Positions 42,960 to 54,193 are shown, counted from the first letter of the stretch. The stretch is 64,000 nucleotides of DNA from Corella eumyota (GCA_963082875.1 OY720100.1:11866591-11930590), one strand, 5' to 3'. Translations and numbers: made by a program. The notes: generated by a model not told the origin, from the letters alone.

Positions 42960-44970
42960 TCGAAAAATATTTTGTAAACACGGTAATTGGACCTGTGTGG
43001 TTCTAACACAATAATTATTTTTTGATTTAAAATTTTTAATTTTTTTCAAAAAACTTGTATGCAATATCATTGGCCAAAAATATCACGTGACCTAATTAAA
43101 CCCAAAAGAAAAATTACCTTAAACTTTTGTTTTACTGAAAATTTTTGCGAAATGTTTTATCTAGAATGTTAGTTAGGCCAATGCGCTTCTAATAAAATAC
43201 AAATTTTTAGGTTTTGAGATTTCATAAATTTTTAATAAAAGTTTCATAACTTTTATGAATATTAATATTTTCAAAAAATATTTTGTAAACACGGTAATTG
43301 GACCTGTGTGGTTCTAACACAACAATTATTTTTCGATTTAAAATTTTTATTTTTTTTCAAAAAATTTGTATGCAATCTCATTGGCCAAAAATATCACGTG
43401 ACCTAATTAAACCCAAAATAAAAATTACCTCAAACTTTTGTTTTACTAAAAATTTTCGCGAAATGTTTTATCTTGAATGTTTGTTAGGCCAATGCACGTC
43501 TAATAAAATACAAAATTTTAGGTTTTGAGATTTCATAAATTTTTAATAAAAGTTTCATAACTTTTATAAATATTAATATTTTTGAAAAATATTTTGTAAA
43601 CACGGTAATTGGACCTGTGTGTTTCTAACACAACAATTATTTTTTAATTTAAAATTTTTAATTTTTTTCAAAAAATTTGTATGCAATATCATTGGCCAAA
43701 AATATCACGTGACCTAATTAAACCCAAAAGTAAAATTACCTTAAACTTTTGTTTTACTGAAAAGTTTTGCGAAATGTTTTATCTTGAATGTTAGTTAGGC
43801 CAATGCGCTTCTAATAAAATACAAAATTTTAGGTTTTGAGATTTCTTAAATTTTTAATAAAAGTTTCATAACTTTTATGAATATTAATATTTTCAAAAAA
43901 TATTTTGTAAACACGGTAATTGGACCTGTGTGGTTCTAACACAACAATTATTTTTCGATTTAAAATTTTTATTTTTTTTCAAAAAATTTGTATGCAATCT
44001 CATTGGCCAAAAATATCACGTGACCTAATTAAACCCAAAATAAAAATTACCTCAAACTTTTGTTTTACTGAAAATTTTCGCGAAATGTTTTATCTTGAAT
44101 GTTTGTTAGGCCAATGCACGTCTAATAAAATACAAAATTTTAGGTTTTGAGATCTCATAAATTTTTAATAAAAGTTTCATAACTTTTATAAATATTAATA
44201 TTTTTGAAAAATATTTTGTAAACACGGTAATTGGACCTGTGTGGTTCTAACACAACAATTATTTTTTGATTTAAAATTTTTAATTTTTTTCAAAAAATTT
44301 GTATGCAATATTATTGGCCAAAAATATCACGTGACCTAATTAAACCCAAAAGAAAAATTACCTCAAACTTTTGTTTTACTGAAAATTTTCGCAAAATGTT
44401 TTATCTTGAATGTTAGTTAGGCCAATGCGCGTGTAATAAAATACAAAATTTTAGGTTTTAAAATTTCATAAATTTTTAATAAAAGTTTCATAACTTTTAT
44501 GAATATTAATATTTTTGAAAAATATTTTACAAACACGGTAATTGGGCCTGTGCGGTTCTAACACAACAATTATTTTTCGATTTAAAATTTTTTATTTTAT
44601 TTTTTAAAATTTGTATGCAATATCATTGTGGCCAAAAATATCACGTGACCTAATTAAACCCAAAATAAAAATTACCTCAAACTTTTATTTTACTAAAAAT
44701 TTTTGCGAAATGTTTAATCTTGAATGTTATTTAGGCCAATGCGCGTCTAATTAAATATAAAATTTTACGTTTTGAGATTTCATAAATTTTTAATAAAAGT
44801 GTCATAACTTTTATGAATATTAATATTTTCGAAAAATATTATGTAAACATTATAATAAGACCTACGGTTCTAACAGAACAATTATTTTTTGATTTAAATT
44901 TTTTTTTTTTTTTAATTTGTATGCAATATTATTGGCCAAAAATATCACGTGACCTAATTAAACCCAAAAA
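42960..44970 (+). repeat. Right edge of the satellite array, with diverged monomers
   Basis: The last six or so monomers still follow the landmark order but carry many private changes. Examples are AAACATTATAATAAGACC in place of AAACACGGTAATTGGACC near 44845, CATTGTGGCCAAAA near 44625 and TTTTACAAACACGG near 44525. The match stops after AAACCCAAAA at about 44969. A higher mutation load at the edge is expected when homogenisation acts mainly on the array interior. Confidence 0.8.
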
Positions 44971-45078
44971 ATTTTCGAAAACAATTAAATAAACAAAAAT
45001 AAGAGCATTTTTTTATTTCACGAACATAGAATCGTTCCCGTGACCTTTTGACCTATCAAAACTTTATACTTAGCTCGA

Positions 45079-45111
45079 CCAATGATCATACAAGGGTTGT
45101 ATGATCATTGG
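45079..45111. repeat. Perfect 15-bp inverted repeat (hairpin)
   Basis: The arms CCAATGATCATACAA and TTGTATGATCATTGG are exact reverse complements around the 3-bp centre GGG. The flanking word GCTCGACCAA occurs on both outer sides in direct orientation. This could be the remnant of a small foldback insertion or a cruciform-forming site. Confidence 0.85.
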
Positions 45112-45334
45112 CTCGACCAAAAAAAAATTTTTGTCGCAAAACTTAAAATTTTATAGTTAATTAGAATTGTAATGACGTTACTAAGATTCAAGATAAAGAA
45201 AGTTTTTCAAAAAGTCAAAAGAACAAAAATTTTAGCACTTTTTTCTTTGCGTATTCATAACATAAATTTTTTTTATATTACAGGTCGTGACTATAGCTAT
45301 GCGTGAAAAAAAATGAAAAAAAAAAAATTTTCAA

Positions 45335-45406
45335 TTGAGAAGCTGGGTTTCGAACCTTAGACTTTGCTACTTACAACGTATGGCATTACGCGTTGAGCTA
45401 CCGGAC
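45335..45406 (-). repeat. tRNA-derived SINE fragment or decayed tRNA
   Basis: On the minus strand a tRNA-like head starts GTCCGGTAGCTCAACGCG, with a good polymerase III box A in TAGCTCAACGCG (complement of about 45389-45400). A box B, GGTTCGAAACC, follows at the complement of 45346-45356. The distance between the boxes is normal for a tRNA. The 3' end does not pair with the GTCCGGT acceptor strand, and a long T run follows on the transcribed strand, which would act as a polymerase III terminator. A working tRNA is unlikely; a SINE or tRNA pseudogene fits better. Confidence 0.5.
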
Positions 45407-46439
45407 ACAATATATAAGCATTACTTATTTATATACATATGTTTGCAAGAGACTTTCGATAATAAAAAAATATTATGATCAATTTTATTAAACAAAAATA
45501 ATTTTATAAAGTTGAACAGCCGATGTTGTTATGTGTTGTAATGATCAATACTGCCTGTAAAACAAAAAATATATTTAATAAAATATTACATAACGTAATT
45601 TGAAAACTTAAATTACACGCGATATATGAATATAAACTGTATACGTAATATAAAAATGATGTAATTTTTGTTCTGTTCAATATTTTTTGAATTTTTTTTT
45701 ATCTTAGGTGTTCTTTTGAGTGTTTTAACATAAATATAATCTCAAGTTAAAGTAACGACATCGAACTACTTTGAAGTACTTTAAAAATAAAATTTTATTA
45801 TGATTGTTTAAGCCAAACACATTTTAAAAGTTAAAGCAAACGAGCCTGAAACCTGAAAGAAATCAACAAAATAAATTTATTTAAACTTGATAAACGCAGA
45901 AATGAAGTTTTGTAATCGTCAGTGGAGATATAACAATATTAGAGATATAACAAGACACTTTGGCACGAAGAAATACTTTTGTAAACAGTTAATATTAATA
46001 ACATGTTAAAACTATGAATTTAACTTCGTCATTTCTAGGTTGAACTTGATGAACTTCTTTTGTTAACCTTCCAACTATTTACGTGAAAGCGAGAAAAACC
46101 TAATCAAAAAGAAAAAAGAAATTACAATTTTCTTCAAGACGCTTCGGGGAACTCCCTGATTTCTGTTTTTATTTATCACGCTCGGATGGTTTTGGATGTA
46201 AATTGCTTTATCCTCGATTATATAATATTTCATGTTAATTAATATTTTACATTTTTAAATATAAATTGAATCACAATGTATGTAACAAATTTTTGTTTCT
46301 AATAAGTTATTATTTTTTTGTCTTAATCAAAAAATTTAAATACAATTAAATATTTCAAGTTTTTTTAAAAATTTACAAAAATTATCATTAGTTAACCAAC
46401 TTTGATATATTGTTATTACCACATAAATATTTATTTTTT

Positions 46440-49400
46440 GGGATGTATTTATTTAGATTCCCATACTAAATCAAATACTTTAAAGGTCTTAAACTTGATA
46501 CACTTTTGAACACATCAAACAATCATTTAAATTTCTTAAATTTAAAAATAAATATCTATTTAATTTTTAACTTTTTTAGTTTTAAAAAAATTTGTTTATT
46601 CAAATTTAAAGATTGATATTAGGTTTTTAAATTTTGGTCGGTTATATCTTATTATATTTAACATTTGAAGATAATTAAAAAATAATTCTTGTTTGTTTGT
46701 TATATTAAATGCTGGTTTGTAAATTAAAAATCAAAGGTATGTAATATTCTTAGTTAATGTTTATGCATATATTTTTTATTTATAAAATATTATGTTAAAA
46801 ATAATCAAATAATTTCGAACCATATTTTATTTATCAAATAAATCTAGTTTTTATTTTTATTCTTACTAATCCGAATTTTGAAATCGAATAACTTTTGATT
46901 TTGTGTATATAAATTTTTAAAATTTTAGTATGTTGTTTATTATCATATTGTGTTCCAATCCTCCTATTTTGATAATTTAAATATTATTAATTAGTAATTA
47001 ATAGGTGTTTATTTATTAAAATTTAGAGATCGTTATTAAGTTTTCAAATTTTGGTCAGTTATATATCATAATATTAATAACTCGAAAATCGATTAAAAAT
47101 TTAATTTTTGTTTGTTTATTATATTTAAATTCTTGTTTGTTTATTAAAAATAAAAGTTTGATATAAGGCATTTAAAATTTAATATAATGTATTTTATGAT
47201 AGTAGTAATTAAAATACATGTTTAAAAAATAATTTTTGTTTGATTATTTTATTTAAATGCTTGTTTATTTATTAAAAATCAAAAATCAATTTTAGGAATT
47301 TAAAATTAAGTATAATGTATATCCTGATAATAACAACATTAAATTGGGTTAAAAAATTCATTTCATTTGTATAATATATTTAAATGGTTGTTTGTTTATT
47401 AAAAATCAAAGATATGTTATATTCTTAGTTAAGGTGTAAGCATATTTTTTTTTATAATAATTTATGCTAAACATAATTAAATAATTTCGAACCATATTTT
47501 ATTTATCAAATAAATCTAGTTTTTATTTTTATTCTTAATAATCCGAATTTTGAAATCGAATAACTTTTGTTTTTGTGTATATAAATTTTTAAAATTTTAG
47601 TATGTTGTTTATTATCATATCGTGTTTCAATCCTTCTATTTTGATAAATTAAATATTATTAATTAGTAAATAATAGGTGTTTATTTATTAAAATTTAGAG
47701 ATCGTTATTAAGTTTTCAAATTTTGGTCAGTTATATATCATAATATTAATAACTCGAAAATGGATTAAAAATTTAATTTTTGTTTGTTTATTATATTTAA
47801 ATTCTTGTTTGTTTATTAAAAATAAAAGTTTGATATTAAGCATTTAAAATTTAATATAATGTATTTTATAATATTTGTAATAAAATACTTGTTTAAAAAA
47901 TAATTTTTGGTTGTTTATTTTATTTAAATGCTTGTTTATTTATTAAAAATCAAAAATCAATTTTAGGAATTTTAAATTTAGTATAATGTATATCCTGATA
48001 TTAACAACATAAAACTGGGTTGAAAAATTAATTTTATTTGTATAATATATTTAAATGCTTGTTTGTTTATTAAAAATCAAAGATATGTAATATTCTTAGT
48101 TAAGGTGTATGCATATTTTTTTTTATTTATAAAAATTTATGCTAAACATAATCAAATAATTTCGAACCATATTTTATTTATCAAATAAATCTAGTTATTA
48201 TTTTTATTCTTTCTAGTCCCAATTTTGAAAGAAGATATCTTTAGTTCCTAAGAATTTAAAAATCTAAAATTTTAGTATGTTGTTTATTATCAGATTATGT
48301 TTTCATTCTCCTATTTACAACATTTAATTATCACTAATTACTAATTAATAAGTGTTTATTTATTAAAATTTAAAAGTTGTTATTAATTTTTAAAATCTTG
48401 GTCAATTGTATATCATGATATCAGTAACTCAAAAACGAATTAAAATTTTAATTTTTATCACTAATTACTAATTAATAGGTGTTTGTTTATTAAAATTTAA
48501 AGGTTGTTATTAACTTTTTAAATCTTGGTCAATTGTATATCATGATATTACTAACTCAAAAATGAATTAAAATTAAAATTTTTATCACTAATTACTAATT
48601 AATGGGTGTTTGTTTATTCAAATTTAAAGATTGATATTAGGTTTTTAAATTTTGGTCGGTTATATCTTATTATATTTAAATTTAAAGATAATTAAAAAAT
48701 TATTCTTGTTTGTTTGTTATATTAAATGCTGGTTTGTAAATTAAAAATCAAAGGTATGTAATATTCTTAGTTAATGTTTATGCATATATTTTTTATTTAT
48801 AAAATTTTATGTTAAATATATTAAATAATTTCGAACCATATTTTATTTATCAAATAAATCTAGTTATTATGGTTCGAAATCTTAGATTTCGAAACATATT
48901 GTTATTGTCATTATATTTATTATTATTGTTTTTATTCTTATTTGACAAATTTTGAAAGACGATAACTTTTGTTCTTTAAAAGTAAAAGTTCTAAATTTTT
49001 AGTATGTTTGTTATTATCCCAACGAATCGCAAACCTCCTATTTACGACATTTAAATGTCACTAATTACTAATTAATATATTTTATTATTAAAATTTAAAG
49101 ATTCAATTTTCTGAAATTTTAATATATTGTTGGTATTATTATTTTGTATGTTGCTATTTAAAATGAAGATTTAACTCTAGCTAAATATCATTTAATCATT
49201 ATTTTAGTTTTTTTATAAAATAATGAATCAGTGTGAGTTTAACGCTTGAATAATTTAATAGCGTTCTGGTCGCCGTCAAAAATCGTCCTTTTCGCTGTCC
49301 ATTAAAGTAAAATATATTGGTTGAAAATTTAAGTAAAATGTTAAAGTATAAGTAGAAAATGTGTAAAATTTTTTTTTTAATTGTTTTGTTATTATTATAT

Positions 49401-50300
49401 TTTAATACTCGTTTGATTACCAAAAATTAAGAACGGTATTTTGCTTTTAAATTTAGTTTAATTTTATATTACAATATCAATGAATGCGTGTTCGTTTGTT
49501 AAAATTAGGTTTAAATTTAAAAAAGTTAATATTTAAATTTATAATTTAATTAATAAACCTACTAAATAAATTATATTTATAAAAAAGAATCAAACGATTT
49601 CGAACCATATTTTATTTATCAAATAAATCTAGTTTTTATTCTTATTTGACCGAATTTTGAGAGACAATAACTTTTGTTCTTTAAAAGTAAAAGTTCTAAA
49701 TTTTTAGTATGTTTGTTATTATCCCAACGAATCGCAAACCTCCTATTTACGACATTTAAATGTCACTAATTACTAATTAATATATTTTATTATTAAAATT
49801 TAAAGATTAAATTTTCTGAAATTTTAATATGTTGTTAGTATTATTATTTTGTATGTTGCAATTTAAAATGAAGTTTTAACTCTAGCTAAATATCGTTTAA
49901 TCAATATTTTAGTTTTTTTATAAAATAATGAATCAGTGTGAGTTTAACGCTTGAATAATTTAATAGCGTTCTGGTCGCCGTCAAAAATCGTCTTTTTCGC
50001 TGTCCATTAAAGTAAAAAATATTGGTTAAAAATTTAAGTAAAATGTTAAAGTATAAGTCAAAAATGTGTAAATTTTTTTTTTTTAATTGTTTTTTTATTA
50101 TTATATATTAATACTCGTTTGATTACCAAAAATTAAGATCGGTATTTTGCTTTTAAATTTAGTTTACTTTTCTATTACAATATCAAATATAAAATTTATA
50201 ATTTAATTAATAAACCTACTAAATAAATTATATTTATAAAAAAGAATCAAACGATTTTGAACCATATTTTATTTATCAAATAAATTTAGTTTTCACTATT
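46440..50300 (+). repeat. Second tandem-like repeat family, period about 0.66-0.77 kb
   Basis: The landmark TTCGAACCATATTTTATTTA occurs at 46814, 47486, 48161, 48830 and 49599, and as TTTGAACCATATTTTATTTA at 50256. Spacings are about 672, 675, 669, 769 and 657 bp. Between landmarks, shared pieces recur in order: GTTTATTAAAAATCAAAGAT, GTAATATTCTTAGTTAA and TTTTAGTATGTTGTTTATTA. A nested repeat of about 2.0 kb links about 46595 with 48610, and a duplication of about 0.7 kb links 48960-49620 with 49660-50280, including TAATAGCGTTCTGGTCGCCG. The sequence is unrelated to the neighbouring satellite. No coding frame is credible. Confidence 0.85.
48873..48893. repeat. Short perfect inverted repeat within the second repeat family
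   Basis: TTCGAAATC and GATTTCGAA are exact reverse complements around TTA. The other units of the family have only one arm-like sequence at this place, so this copy has an added inverted segment. Confidence 0.7.
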
Positions 50301-52390
50301 TTTGTCTAATTGTCCACTTTTACTTATATTGTTGTTAAAACTAAAAAATTACATTTTATTGGCATTAGGCTACCGTACTTTTTTATTTACAATTCTAAAC
50401 ATCAATTTAACTGTGAAAAGAAATAACAATTATAAGTTTAGTGTTGTAAATAAAAACATACTAAGTTGTAGCAGGTGTTTGTTTGCAATACAAGTTTTTA
50501 TTAATAATCTTACCAAACATAACAACAATTTCATTCAAATGGAATTAAAAATCAAATTTAAAATAGTTACAAACTATCACTATAAAATATTTACAAAAAA
50601 CAGTTAATATAATTAAACACATTTGAACAAAACATCTAAATTAAATTAAAGAATTACACATATTATGATCAAGCAAAGGTGCTAAGTCTATTAAGAAATA
50701 CAAATTTAACAAAAATATGCCCTTAAACATATTGCCGAAGCCAACGAAACTGTTAATAAACATAAGTCACTAAAAAAAAAGTTTAATTTTGTAATTTCTG
50801 TCTGGTCCCAGAATCAGCTAACCCTTTTTCTTTTAATATGTCCAAAATTTAATGCAAAATTTAATGTGTAACATCTTGAAATAAAATTGTTAAACTATTT
50901 AATTATTCAATTTACCTTGACTATTATCAATATTCATTTTTAAAATACAAGTTTCGTAACTAAAACTTTAAAAATAAATACCAATTTTAAATCATTCTAA
51001 AATTTTGTCAAATACATTTTTTTATATATTGATGATATACCATAAACTTAATTTTTATTTTAAAAGTCCTCTTATAAATAGTATCTATAGCAAGTTATAA
51101 AAAGTTAAATTAAAGAAAACCATGGTAACCACTTTTTCTTACAGCTATTCTTTTCTTTATTCAAAGTTAAAAATAGAAACTACGAGTTAAACAAAATTTA
51201 AACATGTAAAAATATAATTTTGTTTATTGCAAAAAGAATGTAGTAGTTTCTTATGTTTTTTTGAAATATTTGATAAAGTTTGCACCAACATGCTCAAATA
51301 AAAAAATATATATGCTCATCTTTTTTCCTATATTTTAGGTAAATTTTTAGTTAATATTTTAAAGTGCTCACCTTTTTGTTGTAATCAGCTGTAATTCAAG
51401 TGGTTTATTCGAATCCATAAGCCTTGTGTATTACCATCTTTTTTCTCTCTACAGTCTAACTTGTAGAGTTTATCAGTTTTACCTAAGTTTAATTTATTTA
51501 ATAATAACATAAAAAAATTAAAATATTACAATAACAAGAAATGCTAACTACAATACAATCTCATAAATTTTAAAAGCAAAATGACTAATTCTTATTCAAC
51601 ATAACACATTTAAATTTAATTATATTAATAACGCACATGTCTAATTTAAAAAAAAATAGCTATTAACTTTACCAAATGTAATAAAATAGCTGTTACATTT
51701 TATTTATAAAAGTTAATATTTTTTATGATCAGTTTAATTTAATGGCTTTACTAGAAAATAATTTAACTCTTATTTTTTTTATGTAAAAAACATGTGAATC
51801 AAATAAATAAATAGAAAACTTACCTGAAATTTGATTATAAAAACTTTTCTATAAATGTTAATTCCATTGCATCTCTAGTTTTCAGAACACAGTATTTTAA
51901 CAAATACATTTAAAGTAAATAAACTTTACTAACATCTATTCTACTTTTTACAAAATTAATACTTATTAACAAACCCTTTAGCTTATCCTGCAGTATTTCG
52001 ACTTAGATGATGATTTTTTGTTTAATTATTATTGTAAAACTTTAAAAAAAATAGTATGGACAATGTAATAAACAAAACACGTGACTCCGCATTGCATTAA
52101 ACCCCAAAAAATAAAAGATTTATGCTTCTTCCCAAACCAACAATTTTTTTAACTGTAGATTCTTCTTAACAGAGATGATAAAAAAAACTTTAACTAACCT
52201 TTAATTAATTATTTAAATATTATTCATACTTGCTATTTAAATAGTATAAACTTAGGATTACAGTTACTAGTTACATAAGAAAGCAATTTTTTAATATTTT
52301 TACTCAATGCAAACATTTTAGCACTAAATTAAGTTTTGTATATTTGAATGGCAATCAGCAAGGTAAAAGGTCATGTATATTACAAAAAAA
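50300..52390. other. AT-rich region with no recognised gene
   Basis: A 101-codon frame at 50302 opens with TTG and has low-complexity, AT-driven composition, so I do not call it a gene. On the minus strand, donor-like words occur at about 51833 (ATTTCAG then GTAAGT) and 51372 (AAAAAG then GTGAGC), but the adjoining sequence has stops in all frames. At most they could mark untranslated exons. No repeat family was recognised here. Confidence 0.5.
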
Positions 52391-52396
52391 TTTATT
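52391..52396 (-). terminator. Poly(A) signal of the first AKR7 gene
   Basis: The plus-strand TTTATT is a canonical AATAAA on the minus strand, about 20 bp past the stop codon. It implies a very short 3' UTR. Confidence 0.6.
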
Positions 52397-52415
52397 TACT
52401 ACTTAAAATCACAAG

Positions 52416-53390
52416 TTATCGAAAATAATCAGGACAAGAATAACTGACAGTAAGCCAACATTTTTTAATAACATCAACAACTCTTTGATCCAAACTTTCT
52501 TTTTTAACATAAGAAATATTTTGATTAAATTGATCCATGGATGAGGCACCAATAATAACTCCATCACCATGGTTACCATCCAATATGGAATGATGATACA
52601 ACCATCTGAACACAGCTTCTGTTATTGGAACTTTCCCCTTTCCATAAACTTTGTCTAAAATATTTTGGATGTCTGCTATGGCTTTAAAGTTTTGATTTTT
52701 CCAATAACGTTTTCGATAAATGTCAACATAGGCACTATCTCCGAAAAATCGACCTGGTTCATTTTTATTATCATCTTCGAATTTGTGTTTTCCAGTTAAC
52801 AAACCTCCACATAATGGGTTGTAAGCATAAAACCTCATTTTAAAGTATCGAAGACATGCAAATAATTCTTTTTCTACTGATCTTGTTAAACAATTGTACA
52901 TTCCTTCGTAAACTGTTGGCAAAATCCAACCATTCTGTTTGCAGATTGTATAAATTTCAGCTACTTGCCAAGCTGCATAATTTGAAAGACCAAACTCTTG
53001 AAATTTACCTTCTTTGTAAAGTTCATCTACAACTGCAAGAGTTTCAGAGATGGGGGATTCATGATCTGGGGCATGCAAATAAAATATATTTAATGAGTTT
53101 ATTTGAAGTCTTTTTAAAGAAGTCCCCAATTGCATCCTGATACTCTCTTTTCCTAATCCCTTTCCATCCCATGGATTTGCCTTTCCTGAAATTTTTATTT
53201 GGTCTTTGCATGACATTTGTCCCAAGAGTTCATCTGTTTTTCCCTTTCCATAAAAAAAAGCACTGTCAACCTGAATATTACCGTTGTCATCTTTTTGTGA
53301 GGCAATAAAAGCATTTACCATTTTTTCTCCTTCAATTAAATCAAGCCTTGGCCCAATTCGCCCAGCTCCTAATATTGTTCGGACAGACAT
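52416..53390 (-). CDS. akr7a: AKR7-type aldo-keto reductase, copy 1 (324 aa)
   Basis: A complete intronless gene of the AKR7 (aflatoxin aldehyde/succinic semialdehyde reductase) family, which reduces aldehydes and dicarbonyls with NADPH, usually in the cytosol. The tetrad of the (beta/alpha)8 barrel can be read: Asp42 and Tyr47 in VDSAFFYGKGKTDE, Lys70 in KISGKANPW and His106 in FYLHAPDH. Other family blocks are SLKRLQ (91-96), EFGLSNYAAWQVAEI (132-146), NGWILPTVYEGMYN (153-166), RFYAYNPLCGGLLTGK (186-201), EPGRFFG (211-217), RWLYHHS (262-268) and the C-terminal CPDYFR. Length matches the family once the mitochondrial leader of some vertebrate members is left off. The start MSVRTILG is shared by all three copies here. 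Human AKR7A genes have several introns, so the single exon is notable. A GTAAGT donor near 53717-53722 and an AG near 53452 could mark a 5' UTR intron; that is weak inference. Confidence 0.93.
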   Translation of the reverse strand: MSVRTILGAGRIGPRLDLIEGEKMVNAFIASQKDDNGNIQVDSAFFYGKGKTDELLGQMSCKDQIKISGKANPWDGKGLGKESIRMQLGTSLKRLQINSLNIFYLHAPDHESPISETLAVVDELYKEGKFQEFGLSNYAAWQVAEIYTICKQNGWILPTVYEGMYNCLTRSVEKELFACLRYFKMRFYAYNPLCGGLLTGKHKFEDDNKNEPGRFFGDSAYVDIYRKRYWKNQNFKAIADIQNILDKVYGKGKVPITEAVFRWLYHHSILDGNHGDGVIIGASSMDQFNQNISYVKKESLDQRVVDVIKKCWLTVSYSCPDYFR

Positions 53391-54193
53391 TTTCGTTTTA
53401 ACTTTGACTTAATAAACTACGGGAAGTGCTCTTTATAATATGGACAAAAAGCTAACAAATAAAAAACTTCTAAAAAAAATTAATTAAATTTGTGCTATAA
53501 AAATGTTTTTTTTATTATCTATTTAATATAATGTAAAGTAACTTGACTAATCTTTTGTTGGGCATGTCTAACATAACTGTTATTATATTTGTAACATATA
53601 CAATTAAACTTTTAAACATTAGTTTAACCAGCATGTTTTTATGAATCAGCAAATTTAAAACCTTTCCTTTTGTTGACAATAGATCAAAAGTAAACACACA
53701 ATAAACAACCACGAGTACTTACAAGCTTTCTGTGATGGCTAGGCTTTATTTTAAAATTTATAACATTAAGCTACAAATTATTGTTGAGTGTAAGTTTTGT
53801 GAATTTATTTTAAGCAATAAAAAAGTAATTGGCTATTTAACACTTACCTAATACATAAATATAACATGCTTTTGTTAAACTTAATATTGAAAACATTAAT
53901 TTAAAAAACTTTCATTTATAGAAAAGCAAAATTAAAAAACAATACAAATAATTGAATACGTAAGTATAAAACATTAGATCAAAATAATATTGTTTTGCTG
54001 CTCTAAACCCAAAAATTGTTTTTAATTTTATATTTGTGTAAAACCAACAATTTTTTTTTAACTTTTAAGAAACAGTTACTGTTTACAAAATAAAACATTG
54101 TATAAATACACATTTGCATGGCAATAAGCAAGGCAGTTGTTATTGTTTATTTTAATTTGAATTCGAAATATTTAAAAAATCTATAACTATGAC
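53391..54193. other. Spacer between tandem AKR7 copies 1 and 2
   Basis: This holds the upstream region of copy 1 and the 3' flank of copy 2. Sequence past the stop of copy 2 (near 54115-54135, TGCATGGCAATAAGCAAGG) matches that past copy 1 (near 52345-52365, TGAATGGCAATCAGCAAGG). The duplicated unit therefore included the 3' flank. A 65-codon minus frame opening with GTG at 53712 is not convincing. Confidence 0.6.
54146..54151 (-). terminator. Poly(A) signal of the second AKR7 gene
   Basis: TTTATT on the plus strand reads AATAAA on the minus strand, about 43 bp past the stop codon. Confidence 0.55.

Larger units (their letters stand above)
1..44970 (+). repeat. Satellite DNA array, about 305-311 bp monomer, with higher-order structure
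   Basis: The same monomer repeats head to tail from base 1 (array cut by the window edge) to about 44970. Landmarks in each monomer, in order, are GTAAACACGGTAATTGG, GGTTCTAACACAA, GATTTAAAATTTTT, CATTGGCCAAAAATATCACG, TGACCTAATTAAACCC, TTAGTTAGGCCAATGCGC and TTCATAACTTTTATGAA. At the left end the first landmark recurs at about 186, 492, 801, 1112, 1421, 1726 and 2038. Four main subtypes can be read. A is short, lacks 9 bp (TTTGTCATTGG instead of TTTGTATGCAATATCATTGG) and has ACAACAACAA. B has GGCAAAAAATATCACGTAAC. C has ACAATAATTATTTTTTG. D has GTTCTACTCAAAA and GCGCGCCTAATTAA. No monomer holds a credible reading frame. Long satellites of this kind are typical of centromeric or pericentromeric heterochromatin; that location is inferred, not shown. 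Confidence 0.98.
44971..46440. other. AT-rich transition region without a recognised gene
   Basis: This stretch separates the two repeat families. It contains a perfect hairpin (45079-45111) and a tRNA-like SINE fragment (about 45335-45406), listed separately. The rest is AT-rich with homopolymer runs, and I see no coding frame, splice pattern or repeat that I recognise. Confidence 0.6.

Noticed and set aside
1-44970. CRISPR array
   Set aside because: The repetition is of whole monomers of about 300 bp with no unique spacers, in DNA with animal genes.
1-44970. CENP-B box in the satellite
   Set aside because: I looked for TTCGnnnnAnnCGGG. TTCG occurs in the monomer, but never followed by the required A and CGGG at the right spacing.
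45335-45406. A working tRNA gene with a TGT (Thr-like) anticodon
   Set aside because: A loop GTTGTAA could present TGT, but the acceptor strands do not pair and the D arm is poor, so a SINE or pseudogene is the better call.
50302-50607. 101-codon plus-strand frame
   Set aside because: It opens with TTG, is rich in Asn, Lys, Ile and Leu as expected of AT-rich noncoding DNA, and has no recognisable motif.
52856-53140. Plus-strand frames opposite AKR7 copies 1 and 2 (also 54218, 54694 and 54984)
   Set aside because: They are antisense shadows of conserved coding sequence in clear AKR7 genes.
53515-53712. 65-codon minus-strand frame upstream of AKR7 copy 1
   Set aside because: It starts at GTG, has no homology I recognise and is hydrophobic in an AT-driven way. 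It overlaps a possible 5' UTR intron.
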